Assembly: GCA_030015575.1 (NCBI GenBank)
Contig: JASDDO010000026.1
Coordinates: forward strand, 449,663,096-449,727,095
DNA from: Agapanthus africanus
Taxonomy: Eukaryota; Streptophyta; Magnoliopsida; Asparagales; Amaryllidaceae
DNA: 64,000 nucleotides
Reading direction: 5' to 3'
A program made the translations under genes and the position numbers. This document shows, piece after piece, positions 9,656-20,872 of the stretch; position 1 is the stretch's first letter; every line of letters begins with the position of its first letter. The notes under the pieces were generated by a model. The model was not told the DNA's origin. It ran no database searches and saw only the letters and a list, made by a program, of their open reading frames with translations.

Positions 9656-12600
9656 TGTAACGCTTCGAAAATCGTTTAGGCAGTTTTTTCTGTAATCGGC
9701 AAAATTAGCAGTCTTTTCCGTAAAAAGTCAAAATAGGTATTTTTCATTATAGACCTAATTATACAAAAATTTAGATAAGATATTACTATAAATTTGTCAC
9801 TAATTTGTCACTTAAAATTTTGTAGCTAATTAAAAAAATTCCTTAATTAATTATTTTTAATATTATTTTTAGCTTTTAAAAATACATCTAATTAGCGATA
9901 AATACAAATTTATTTGGGTAAATTACATAATTAGGAACCATTATAAACTAAAATTGAGTGTAACAAAAATTTTTCCAAACATTTCAAGTTTAGTTATTTT
10001 GTGGTTTTGAATGGTTTGAAAAATGAACTAAAAAGGGGGTTCTTTTGTAAAGTTTGTTGTGAAAACTTTAATTGCACTAAAAGAGACATTCCTCATGGAA
10101 TTTTCTACACTTTCCCTTTCTCCCTTGCCCTCTCCAGCACTGGCCGAGACCCCCCTCCAACAGCCCCTATTTTCCCCCATTTTCCTTCTTCAAAAATCCT
10201 TGCAAAAATCAACAAAATCCATAAAAATTACACACTTTTCCTTACAATTTCTAACCTAAATCCTATTCTACTTTCTCTCAAACCCTAATTTGTTTTAAAA
10301 AATGGAGAAAAGAGGTGTCTTGGAGGCTAGTGCAAGCTAGGAATCAACACTTGTAAGGTATAATCCTAATCTAGTTGTCTAATTGTAGTTTAATTTGCTA
10401 GATTAAAAAGTTTTAGTGTGTAAATTGGTTATAATTTCTTGTTTAAGGAATTCTTGAAAATGGTTGCTTTTGTAATTAGAGTTTGAAGTGTTGTTAATAG
10501 ATTAAATTAGGTGTAGTGGTTATCTAGTTGTAGAGTTGGGTGTTTGTGCTTGATTGTGATTAGTATACCGTTAATCCGCGATGTTTGTATCGAAGTTGAT
10601 ATCTTAATGCTTACTAGATTTTCCTAAAAAATAGGAAGTGATCTAATTGCGAGATATTGGCGATACAATTAGCATCTCATACGACACTTAGTGTGTGCGA
10701 ATGCAGAGTTTTGTCTGGTCGGGGTTTAGTTTTGACGATTGCCCCGAAACGGCGATTTTAGTTAAGGTTTTAGCGATTTTCGTGTGTTTCCCGCGCACCG
10801 AGCGCACGTTGCGCCTAACTTATGAGCGTCGATCTTTTCATATTGTGAGTTGCGTCATTTCAGGAATCTATAATCTTATATTGTGTGTTATGCAATTCTA
10901 GGAACAGTTGCGGAAACATCGGACGCGGCGCGCAAAGGCAAAGCGGTGGTTGGATCAAATTAGCGAGGCATTTAGGTGAGTAGATGTATTCATCTATGGG
11001 GGAATCATCTGGATGGGGCGAGGCATCCCCTAGTTAGGATTACTGTATTTCTTGCAACATATGCATTGTTAGTTAGCTAACCCCCCTCATTCACATTGCA
11101 TACCCTTATAGCTATTCGTCTTCTAGATTGCATGGATATCCATATACGCATGTGTGATATCACCTCGTAGGACACGTACACCACTACCTTTGGCTCCTGT
11201 TGCATGCGCACTATTCATGTGACACACACGCCTTTGGTAATTGCCATGCCACGAGCACTGTAGGACCTATTTAGTTTAGTATCACCACTTGCATTATACA
11301 CGATATATGAAATCGCATAGTATGTATATACCTCGCATCATCATCATACTTACATAGATTCTAGCCACAAATCACATCGCATACCTTGATATCAGAGACA
11401 TTTATCATATACAACATGTTGGGTATTATGATTTTCTTGAGGATTTCAGTATTGCTGCAATTTCTGGATTTTGAGGAAAACCGCAAGAATTTAACAAAAG
11501 CTTATTATTATCATTTTTTTAAAACAAAGTTGCGGTTTTCTCGTGATGTATGTGTCGTCCACCATGAGTTTTCATGTTTTCTGTTGGATTTTAAGACCCG
11601 ATTCGAGGAGTGGATGAACCGTCTCGGGTACATGTTGGGCCCGGTATGGTACCCCGGGGCAAGAAGATCGAGTTGTAGACAATGAGCCTGGCAGGGGAAG
11701 ACTACATACCGGTGATGTCTGGTGCGGTGGATATCCGGAGGATACCGACCGTTGTCGTGAGATTTGATGATATGGGTCGATCCGGACTGACGGAGCCCGA
11801 TGTATTGAGACATTGATGCAGTGAGACATTGAGACAGATGTGTTTTCATATTTGGTGTCGATGCCTGACCAGGGGTTTCAGATGATTTCTTGATGGTGTA
11901 TAGCTATCGTACAGATATTCTTTTTCTAAGTCAAGAATGCATAACTCATAGCATTTAAAAGACTTAAAGATTTAGTATTGATATTGCATACATGTGCATG
12001 CATACTAGAGGTATTACATCACATCTGGACATACATGCTGTGATGCATTTGCGTGCATTCTTACGATAGCCTTGGTAGATGTTATATTCTACTCACGAGC
12101 TGGCAACTCACCCCCGTTGTGCCGCAGTGTCTTGTAGGTCGGACTCATCAGCCTTGTAGCGGTGGCTTATCTTATTATTGACTTCTTTTGCTCAGACTCG
12201 CGACATTGCTCGTAGGTTGGTTGCGAGGGCACTTTTATCTCTTTCTGTACTATTTTTGTATCTAGTATTCTCCATCTACCACTTCTTATTTGTATATGCG
12301 ACCTACTGATGAGACTGAGAGATTTATGTATATGTGGTTTCTTTTGAGTCGAGCTCACTTGAGTCGACGTTGTGTTTTCTTCTATTTTGCATTTCTTTAT
12401 GCTCTTTTGCTTGATATTACATATATATTGCGTGTGGTTGTGATCCGCCTTGGGCGAAGAGCTAGCTCCCGCTTGGGGATGCCATTCTGTGATTACAGAT
12501 TTATATATCTTGTTGTACCCATTTTGGGGGATAGAATTTACAAAGGAGACTCTGCCGAAATTTTCGGAAATTTTTGATGTTTTTAAAAGGGGTTCAATGC

Positions 12601-12710
12601 AACTTAATTGATTTCATAGTCGTTTTCATGAAAGGTTTCCTTCACTCTTTTGATTTTGGTTTAGATTTTTTAGGGCTTTGGCTGACTTAAGTTACGTTGC
12701 GCCTTTAGAC
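9656..12710 (+). repeat. H 5' LTR, first segment
   Basis: Begins TGTAACGCTTCGAAAATCG and matches 30288-33341 throughout. It is interrupted by P3 at 12710, the last five bases being the P3 TSD (TAGAC). Two open frames near 10001-10288 and 12290-12577 recur in the other LTR, but they read as low-complexity LTR sequence and I do not call them genes. Confidence 0.93.
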
Positions 12711-14926
12711 TGTAGGGTTCCTAGGCACTCTAATGAGGTCTCACAAGGCATCAACCATGCCAATTTCAAATTTTTACGGTGCCGAGAAACCCTAACAAGA
12801 TCGTTGGCTAGATTTTTAGGCGACAAAGCAACTAGTTAACTACTTTAACTAAGAGTACGGAAATACAACCTTTGTAGATCCGGTCCTCCACCTCCACGGC
12901 TCCGTGATGAAGTCCTCTCCGCTGTCCAAATCAAAATCCGGGCTCTAGCATCGGCTTCATCGGAGAAATGGGCGGGCAAGGTCGTCGGCTTCGTGCCGAA
13001 GATGATCTACGTCGAAGCATCACAAGATCAAGCTCCCACTTCACCAAGTCATGAAACTTGTGAAGAAAACACACTCTACTACTTGGCAAGAGGTAGAGGA
13101 TGAAGAAATAGGAAGTGGGTTCACTTTAGAATTGGATTTCTTACTCTTTTCATCAAGTTGCCATTGATAAGGCAAGCTTTTTCTTCAAGTAGAAGATGAA
13201 GAAGAAGAAGAAGATAATATGATAAGTATTAAGCAAAATGAAAATAATAATAATACTTATCATCTACCAACCATGGTCAAGTGTAGAGACTAAACTAGGG
13301 TTAGTGGGAATGGTTAGGGTTAAGCATGAGACAAAATGGTCACTTAGGTCAAAGCTTCATGAAGCTTCAACTAGAATACAAAGAAAGCCACCATTTTGCA
13401 TTATGCTAATAATTTTCCAAAAAGAATAAATAAATAAATAAATGAATAAATCAAAACCCTAACCATTAACATGTAACCATGGTTTGATCTTTACACAAAA
13501 ACCCTAGCAAACATGTATCATCAAACATGATACAATCATTTGCACAAAAAGTATATCACATATACAACTTGTACATCCAAGTGAGAAAATCCATTTAAAG
13601 TGAACCGATACTAGTTAATGCAAAGTAATATATCAAATATATAATTATGCATTAAATCATTAAATCAACACTTGATTTAATGATCCGGTCATATCGCATA
13701 TAACCGTCTAATATCTACAGTAACAACTTATCGAATCAACACTTGATCCGATAACCCGGCTATATCGCATATAACCGATCAATGTCACAAATCGCGAGAA
13801 TCGAATACAGTATCACATACTGGTATCATTCTCGGTCCCGCACATATCTCATATGCGCTCCTATTTCGTTTCTCTTGAGCCAGGAAACCTCTGTGTAGGA
13901 CTCTAAAGACTCGTCAATACGCCGGCAGCGGATGATAATCATATCAAACATCCACAAGACGCAAGCGGTCTGCTAAACGTAACGGCCACCCGGGTATTGA
14001 GCGATCTGAAGATCGACGAGCAAGCCCGCTCACACTCCAGTGAATCCAACCAGTAACACTACCGTACAGTCCGGTCTGATCGTCTGATATGTCGCATATC
14101 TTGCCTAGGAGTGGTATACGTCAGACCCCAATAGCTCGATAAGTCGTGTCGATATGAGGTCTATAACACTTCGAGAAACTACTGGTAACACTTACCAGTA
14201 AATCTCAGCAACCCTGGCCAGGGATTTCTTGTTATAGCCAATCGAACACAGCGCAACATCAACCCCCTATACCGGGAGAGACGAATCCCCTCCTATCGCT
14301 CATTGCCTCCATGTGACTCGGGTCTGTACCCAAAAACCACCGTTTTGCACGCCCTCTTGGACGTGGTAAGATGGAAATCAAAGCACAGTGGGAACCACAC
14401 AAGACTCTATGAGGATCTCGGGTCAACAGACTACTCTGTACCAGTGTCACCAGAGAACTGCCATCTGACGTGAGGTATAATACCATCTGGGAGTTCTCGG
14501 CGAGTCCGTCCAGTGTACCCAGTCTCCACTGAGAACCCGTATATCATCTCTGATGTCAAACACCAATGGATATGGGATCATCCATCGCCCATCTGTATGG
14601 GTCGAGAAGGTATACGCTAGTCTACTCTGGTATATCGATGCCCCGTCTCGATATACCCACGACTAGGGACCTTGAAGGATGTACTTATGGACTACCCTGT
14701 CCCCACTAGTATGATCCGCATCATAGTCCAGGTAGTTAAGTACACATCCTAGGGGCTTTACCAACATGTAACAGAGAGACACCCACTATACACGTTAAGG
14801 TAAAGTTCAACCAGATAGCATACTATCATGTCGAGCAAGAAAGTCCTCCCTATATATGTCCCAGCATCCACTACAATATACATCCAATGTACAGTAATGG
14901 CCACTAGGGCATACATATAACTAACA
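12711..14926 (-). repeat. P3 3' LTR (2216 bp)
   Basis: TG...CA terminated; it has an extra 8 bp near 12732-12745 (a repeat around TCTAATGAGG) absent from the 5' LTR. It contains (GAA)n near 13196-13215, (TAAA)n near 13428-13451, the shared inverted repeat GAGAACT/AGTTCTC (14453-14498) and the short-palindrome array. Confidence 0.95.
13551..13858 (-). repeat. P3 3' LTR array of short palindromes
   Basis: Inverted repeats with three-base centres: GTATAT/ATATAC around CAC (13551-13565); ATCATTAAATCAA/TTGATTTAATGAT around CAC (13656-13684); CGGTCATAT/ATATAACCG around CGC with one mismatch (13686-13706); CGGCTATAT/ATATAACCG around CGC (13757-13777); CAGTAT/ATACTG around CAC (13808-13822); and GCACATAT/ATATGCGC around CTC (13840-13858). 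It starts about 1070 nt from the LTR 5' end. Confidence 0.75.
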
Positions 14927-14941
14927 ATCTCCCACTTGCAC
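14927..14941 (-). other. P3 polypurine tract
   Basis: The minus strand reads GTGCAAGTGGGAGAT directly before the 3' LTR start TGTTAG. It primes plus-strand DNA synthesis. The same sequence is present in Q2 and R2. Confidence 0.9.
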
Positions 14942-17245
14942 TAGGGCCATCTGATAGCAGTGGTTGTAGTATCTCATACTCAACCATCCCATAAAAATCT
15001 CTCTCTGGGAACAGGCCTTTGTGAGTGGATCCGCTGTGTTGTCCTCTGAGTCTACTCTCCTAACCTCGATCTCCTTGGAGATCAACCATCTCCATGATCA
15101 GGTGACACTGCCTTAGATTATGTCTGGATCACTGATGGGACCGGCGTTCCTCGGCATAAGCCACAACTCCATTGTCTCACAATGGTTGGAACGTAGTTCA
15201 TCTCATGAACCAATATACACCCAAACAGCCTCTTTTGGTAGCATCTTAAGTAGCGATGTATCCTGCCTTTATCGTCTAGTATGTCACGGTATCTAGCTTG
15301 GAACTCTTCCAACATACCGTTCTTTTACTGAGGGTAAAGACAATGCCTGCGACTGACATTCAGTCGTCTTTATCACCCTGGAACCATTCCAGTGATTCTC
15401 CCCAGGGTCGATTGATACCATCTCACTACAACTAATGAGAATCCTAACATCCAATTAGATCTATCTCATAGATCCAAAACCCAGGATTTAGGAGGTATCA
15501 TTTTGATCCTATTATGGAGAATTCTTGTGATAACCGGAGATTGACCGAGCGTAGCATAGGAAACTCCTTCCCTATCAAGAGTATGCCATCCACGTACTCT
15601 ACGAGAATCGCCACCATACTCCCTACTACCTTTTTGTTTATACAAGGTTCATCTACCATTTTGATGATGTCAAACTCTTTGACTACCTCATCAAAATAGA
15701 TGTTCCAACTCCGCAATGCCTGCTTTATCCTATAAAGCATCTTGTACACGTTTCCGCTGCTCCCACTGTTTACGAAGCCCTCTGGCTGTGTACTTACAGA
15801 CGCTCTCTTCTAAAACATCATTTTAGAAATGCAGTCATGACACCCAACCGCCAGATATCGTAGTCATGGTATGTTGCCGTGGTAAGTAGGATCTGGATGG
15901 ACTTAAGCATAGCTACTTGAAAAGGTTTCATCATTATCCACGCCTGGTCGATGACGAAAAGCTTTAACAAGTCTAGCTTTGAAAGTCTCAACTTTTCCAT
16001 CTACACCAAGTAATCTTCTCAAGATATACTTGCTCTTGATGGGGATTTAACCCTTCAGATATAGCAATCAAAGTCCATACTTTGTTGGTGTACATGGATT
16101 CCATCTCAGATCACTAAGCATCCAGCCATTCTAACAGAGTCTTACTCCTGATGGCCAGTTCGAAACTAGTTGGGTCATCATCTCATGATACAATCCTCGC
16201 TCCCACTGTCATAGAGAAACATAAGTATCTCTCAGGTGGGTGAGGAACCCTACTAGATCAGCGGAGCGGCTGAGGTTCGTTGGTAACTATTGAATCCTTT
16301 GGTTTTATCAAATCATCTGCTGTAGTTTGTATAGCTGGAACCTTTCCAGTTCTACATTACAGACCTTGCCTTGAGCTTGTCCGGATTTTGCTATTAGACA
16401 TAGCCTGGACAACCCCAAATCTTAACTAACTTAAGATATGGGCTCTTCCCTTTCCATATCACATATGAAGTGGTAGGCAACTGATTTGATTTGAACCCTA
16501 TTCAATAGGTATGCAGCTTCTCAAGTGCATAGCTCCCAAAAGGAAACAGGTAACTCAGTAGTACTCATCATAGAGCACACCATATCATATAGGGTGTGAT
16601 TGCTCCGCCCCGATATACCATCGTGCTATGGTGTATACGGAGGAGTAATGCTGAGAGAGAATCTCATTCTCTTTTAGAATAGTCCAGGAATTCCGTGCTC
16701 AAGTATTCTCCTCCCTGATCACATCAAAGGACATAATACTTATACCCTTATTGGTTCCCTACTTCTAACTTATATTCTGTGAATATCTCAAAAGGTTCGG
16801 ACTTGTGTTTCAACAGGAACATAGGTCTGAATCTCGAAAGATCATCAGAGAATGTAATGAAGTACAAAGAACCGGTCCTGGTATGTGTAGACAGGGGACC
16901 ACATACATCAACATGTATCATCCCAAGAGTTCACTAACTCTTTCTCTGTTTCCAATAAACAGAGCTAGTGTCATTATATCTTTGTGACATGACTGGAAAG
17001 TTTCACAAGATGTAGATTCAAACTGATTTAAATATGCATCTACATGTAACTTCAGCTAGTCGGGTCACATTGATCTGACCTAGTCTACAATACCTTAAGA
17101 AGGATCCGTTCATTTCTGAACTCTTCCTCTTATGTGTGTTCCATATACTAAGAACTGTAATTTGATTTAGAACATCAATGCTTTTAGATAACGTGCCTGA
17201 ACCTATCAACTTTTGATATAGGAAATGTTCAAAACATTATCCATC
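14942..17245 (-). pseudogene. P3 pol remnant: integrase, RT and RNase H fragments
   Basis: Fragments read in the R2 order on the minus strand. At 17018-17209 is a pre-integrase zinc region where the R2 motif HCRLGH has become YCRLGQ, losing zinc-binding histidines. At 15818-16000 is decayed RT around MLKSIQILL and HDYDIW. At 15498-15749 is an RT palm fragment with EYVDGILLIG, where the catalytic YVDD of R2 has become YVDG (Gly codon at 15585-15587). RNase H is barely recognisable near 14990-15420. Frameshifts and stops separate the pieces, so no functional enzyme is possible. All domains are copia type. Confidence 0.85.
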
Positions 17246-17333
17246 AATACAAAATTATATCCTTTCTTTTCTAACAAAGAGAGTGATATGATTTGGTATA
17301 TCAGGTTTGGTATCTAATAACATTCGTTCAGAA

Positions 17334-17690
17334 TCAATGTATTTGTAACACAGGGTGACAGTGACCAACAGACTTGGCTGCAACTCTTGCCCCGTTTTCT
17401 GCCTCATGAAACTTATCACCCGTTCTCAGTTCTTTACCTATCTGTAGCCCATGTAACAGATTACATATGCGGGATCCTGATCTGGTATCACATACCCAGG
17501 ACGTAAAGAATACTGAGAAACAGTTCTGTATAATGAACACACCCGAAGATGATGCATCAACATGCACTCTCTTCGTTTGGGTGGCATGGGAATTCTGGTA
17601 ATCCCTAATTTCCTGCTCTGTCTTATAACAATTATAAGTTGGAGCGGGACCAACGTTCCCCAGCTCAGTATAACAAGCGGGTTCGGTCAA
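17334..17690 (-). pseudogene. P3 gag C-terminus and protease remnant
   Basis: A 118-codon frame keeps homology to the end of R2 gag and the start of protease: the SSGVFIIQNC stretch parallels SASGVYVIENC, and WVCDTRSGSRIC parallels WVLDTGSGSHIC. The aspartic protease motif D-T-G is changed to D-T-R, which should abolish activity. Upstream the frame reaches the leader within about 60 bp of its start, so nearly all of gag (some 250 codons compared with R2) is missing, including a recognisable zinc knuckle. Confidence 0.8.
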
Positions 17691-18168
17691 AAATCCGTAT
17701 TATTATCTTGATTAAGGCGTGATATGGTCGCTACCTGGAGAGAGAGAGAAGAAAACACTCAGCGTGCGCTCTTGCAAGAATAGATTGGTTATAATTTTAT
17801 CTAATCAGGATGGCTCCCACTGCTTTTTATCAAATCTTCCTTCAAACCCTAAAAGGAAAGACTAGCCGGGATTAATTACACACTACAAGTTCGCCAATCT
17901 TTCAGCCAGGCCAGTGTCGGTACTTTGAGGGTGGTCCCCCGTGCTTTCGCACGAACCTAATTAATGTAAACCTCGTTTTCCCAGAGGCGTAACCTCGTTA
18001 ACACCTTTCTAGACACCTACTTGATCGGCTAATTGTAATGTGTAAAACTCTCCCAGGAGTAACAATTACTCGCAGTGGGTATCGGGATCCAACTATCTCA
18101 TAGAAGGTATGCAATCTCATTGCAAATTTCAACACTTAAAATTCCCGATAATATTTTGCCCCTAGCGT

Positions 18169-18378
18169 CCTATGACCTTGACGGAGGTCAACAAACCATA
18201 GGCTACTAGTCAAGTTCAACCCGTCATTTCTTGATCGAATCAAACCCACCCGCACGACCCTTGACGGAGGTCAACAAGGCCGCACGACTACCCTAATCCA
18301 ATCTGCATCATATGCATAAGCAGATAAATACTAGTTAGCTACCGCACACTACGCCTTGACGGAGGTCAACAAACGTAG
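18169..18378 (-). ncRNA. P3 leader: three-hairpin motif array
   Basis: CCTTGACGGAGGTCAACAA occurs three times. TTGAC pairs with GTCAA in each. Outer arms are CCTATG (18169-18174) with CATAGG (18197-18202) and CTACG (18349-18353) with CGTAG (18374-18378). The middle copy (18251-18290) lacks obvious outer arms. The CTACG/CGTAG pair replaces CTATG/CATAG of Q1 and R2. Confidence 0.65.
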
Positions 18379-18518
18379 CACGAATACTAACTACCACTTA
18401 TCTGAAATGACGAAGGGCTACGTCAGGTTTTTCTGAAAACCTATTGCGTAATGAACTTGATATTGTTGTAGAATCAAATGATTTTAAAATGGAGTGTTTT
18501 TTAGGCTTTTCTAGTTTT

Positions 18519-18745
18519 GCTAAAGGAGTCACTCCCGGTGAAGGGATCGTCGGTCCTTTCCTCGTCGAATGAGGTGCGGGATATATCATATATATCACTT
18601 TGCAAAGCAAAAACACTTAAAAACAATCAAAAGACAAACCGGGTGTGTAGCATCTGCCAGTTATTGCTAAAGGAGTCACTCCCGGTGAAGGGATCTCGGT
18701 CCTTTCCTCATCGAATAAGTTGCAAGATATATCACATATACCTCT
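18519..18745 (-). repeat. P3 leader direct repeats (period about 147 bp)
   Basis: Two copies of the block GCTAAAGGAGTCACTCCCGG start at 18519 and 18666 and run about 80 bp, through CCTTTCCTC and a TATATCA end. They are homologous to the paired blocks in Q1, Q2 and Q3. Confidence 0.75.
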
Positions 18746-19599
18746 GTGCAAAGCAAGAACTGTAGCTACCTGTTTTATTTTGAAATTCGATTCTACAACA
18801 TCTTAGGTTTCTTTTATTTCATTAATCTCATTAATGAAGTCCCATCATTTAAGTACCTAAACATCACAGATAAATACGACGTACACTTATGCCATCCGCA
18901 TTCGCCTCGATGTCCCCTCGTGCACCGTTAGGTTAGGTAACTAACGGCAGAGCGGGGCAGGGCTAGCACGGGTGAAAAACATAAGTAACGTCTATATAAT
19001 ATATCATATATACTATATACTGTATCTATCACAGAACATCACATTATCACATCACAGATATCGCAGCAGAAGAATCATATGAAATATTGGATATACTAGG
19101 ACGTCCGTGTTTTCAATACGAGCCAGTATAAAACACGGATTCCACGGTCGCGATGAATAGCCAAACCCACACCCGTAGACCCCTACGATGGCGGCAAGCA
19201 ACCCTGCCAATTCTAGAGTTAGGAGACCCCGGACTCGACTCCTCGAGTTGGTCTCCCACTGGACTCCAGAACCCGGTTACTTGTGCCCTCCTCCTTGGGT
19301 CTATCCTAGTGCAGAAAAGTAAATAATATACAAACGGTGACAACTTCTGCAACCTGGAAGCGCCCCAATAAAAGAATATTACATACAAGTTTTTACATGA
19401 ATGAAAAAGAAAAACACTCATCTCACATAAAAACCCCCGGCTATTCAAACACGACGATCCAATATAACATATCCAGCAACACATAACATCACATGTCATC
19501 AACGTAAGTAAATATGCGCATCCCAATTGTCGTTGACATATAGCAACGAAACCGGCGATATCACATATTACACTTACGGTCACAGAAAAGAAAGTGTAA

Positions 19600-20480
19600 A
19601 ACTACAACAGTTGGAATCCGCAACCGCTTTAGACATCGCATGCCTAATCAAACGAATTCCTTAGACATCGTATGCCTAACAATTATAAACCCCGCATTTT
19701 AGTCTCATTATCGAAAACTCTTTTCAATATCAAGTCGGGTAATTCAACAAGATTCCCGACATCCTGATCGAATGCTCGTCGCAAACTTTAGTAGGCGGCC
19801 GCACCCCCGATGCCGTCGACGAAGTGCACCAAGGCGGAACACCGCTGCCGCGAGCACCCGAACGGATGCTTTCGGCGACGGGGTTCTCCTGCAGTCACTT
19901 GGTCGGGGCTATGGAGTGAGGCTGTCTATTAAGTTTACTGGCGAGTATCCGTGTTCACAACGTGATTGCAACGGACTTTTGATCACATCAAAATTCCGTG
20001 GCAACCGATCAAGTGAGACTAAAGTGCTATGTTTATAACATTCATTCAGTTATCTCATAACTTATTATGAATTCCAATTATTGTATCACATTCCGGATAA
20101 GATAGAAAATGTTAAACTTTTCGATAGAACAATCGAACACCCAAGTTTTCCCGATCAACCGAATGAAATAAGTTCAAAGACATTCACTTCATTCCTCAGT
20201 ACCAACGGTCCAGCCGTAGAAGGGTCAAGCCAACGCCTCACATGTGGCACGCCGTACTGCCCCAAACCCTAAGGTTCAAAGGGCAGTTCAAGACGGTCAC
20301 ATAATCGAGTTAAGGTTTGTTGTCTTCTAGAGGGACCATCGCGTTACCGGCACTACTCAGAACGTCCTTAAACCACGGAAAAATCCAACACTTGGAAATT
20401 TTCCGGCAGGGGAAAAAGTGGGTATTTATGTCCGGTCGAAATTTTTAACATATTCTAAAATATCCGAAAAACACATAGAC
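19600..20480 (-). other. P3 leader block of unknown origin
   Basis: About 0.85 kb with no match elsewhere in the window; boundaries are approximate. It contains two copies of TTAGACATCGCATGCCTAA-like sequence (near 19630 and 19662), each an inverted repeat with a CGC-type centre, and a GTTAT/ATAAC palindrome around CTC near 20049-20061. A GC-rich portion (19790-19900) is open on the plus strand (19772-20038, 88 codons), antisense to the element, with no family I recognise. It could be captured host DNA, an old insertion, or a family-specific leader segment. Confidence 0.45.
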
Positions 20481-20630
20481 AAAATTAGACAATCCGATCG
20501 AATGTACGAACTCCTAATACAACCCAAAAAACTCAACTCTTGATTCCAGATAAAAAAATTCCCAGGAAAACCAGCACTGCAAAATAGGAATTACTGTGCA
20601 AAATTGAATGCCTAATAAGACAAAACGGCC

Positions 20631-20670
20631 GCGGAACCGCCGCATTAGCATGCTAATGCCGCGGTTCCGC
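20631..20670 (-). ncRNA. P3 leader GC-rich palindrome
   Basis: Outer arms GCGGAACCGC (20631-20640) and GCGGTTCCGC (20661-20670) are perfect complements and enclose the self-complementary CATTAGCATGCTAATG (20643-20658). It lies 190 nt from the primer site. Confidence 0.75.
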
Positions 20671-20859
20671 CGCCCTTTTGAGGGATCATTAGTTACATTT
20701 TGCATCGTAATTCTTAGAATTTCCTGCTGATTTTTCTGCATATTTTTAATTCTCAAAAATCCACGAAAACAGAAAATGTCCAGAGAACACTTTCAAGTCG
20801 GGGTTTCGGGTCGATCGGACTTCTAACTCCGTCTACGCATCGCCTAAGGCTCTAGCTAG

Positions 20860-20871
20860 GCTCTGATACCA
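20860..20871 (-). other. P3 primer-binding site (tRNA-Met type)
   Basis: The minus strand reads TGGTATCAGAGC one base inside the 5' LTR, the canonical initiator tRNA-Met complement. Confidence 0.92.
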
Positions 20872-20872
20872 C

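Larger units (their letters stand above)
17745..20859 (-). other. P3 untranslated leader (about 3.1 kb)
   Basis: Lies between the primer site and the gag position. A T/C-rich tract followed by CCAGGTAGCGACC at the gag end (17730-17760) corresponds to the acceptor-like site of the other elements. It holds the structures listed separately plus a block near 19600-20480 with no counterpart in the Q and R leaders, which are 2.05-2.3 kb. The second stem-loop of the others corresponds to 19530-19549 (TCGTT/AACGA), displaced by that block. I see no convincing gene in it. Confidence 0.7.

Noticed and set aside
10001-10288. Repeated open frames in both H LTRs (also 12290-12577 and 32921-33208)
   Set aside because: They recur only because LTRs are duplicated; composition is AT-rich with simple runs and no family resemblance.
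18169-18378. Regularly spaced short repeats that could suggest a CRISPR array
   Set aside because: Only three copies, unequal spacing, plant retrotransposon leader context, and covarying hairpin arms rather than identical repeats.
19113-19583. 156-codon minus-strand open frame in the P3 leader
   Set aside because: Covers leader sequence shared in part with other copia leaders where it is not open; no recognisable domain. Treated as chance.
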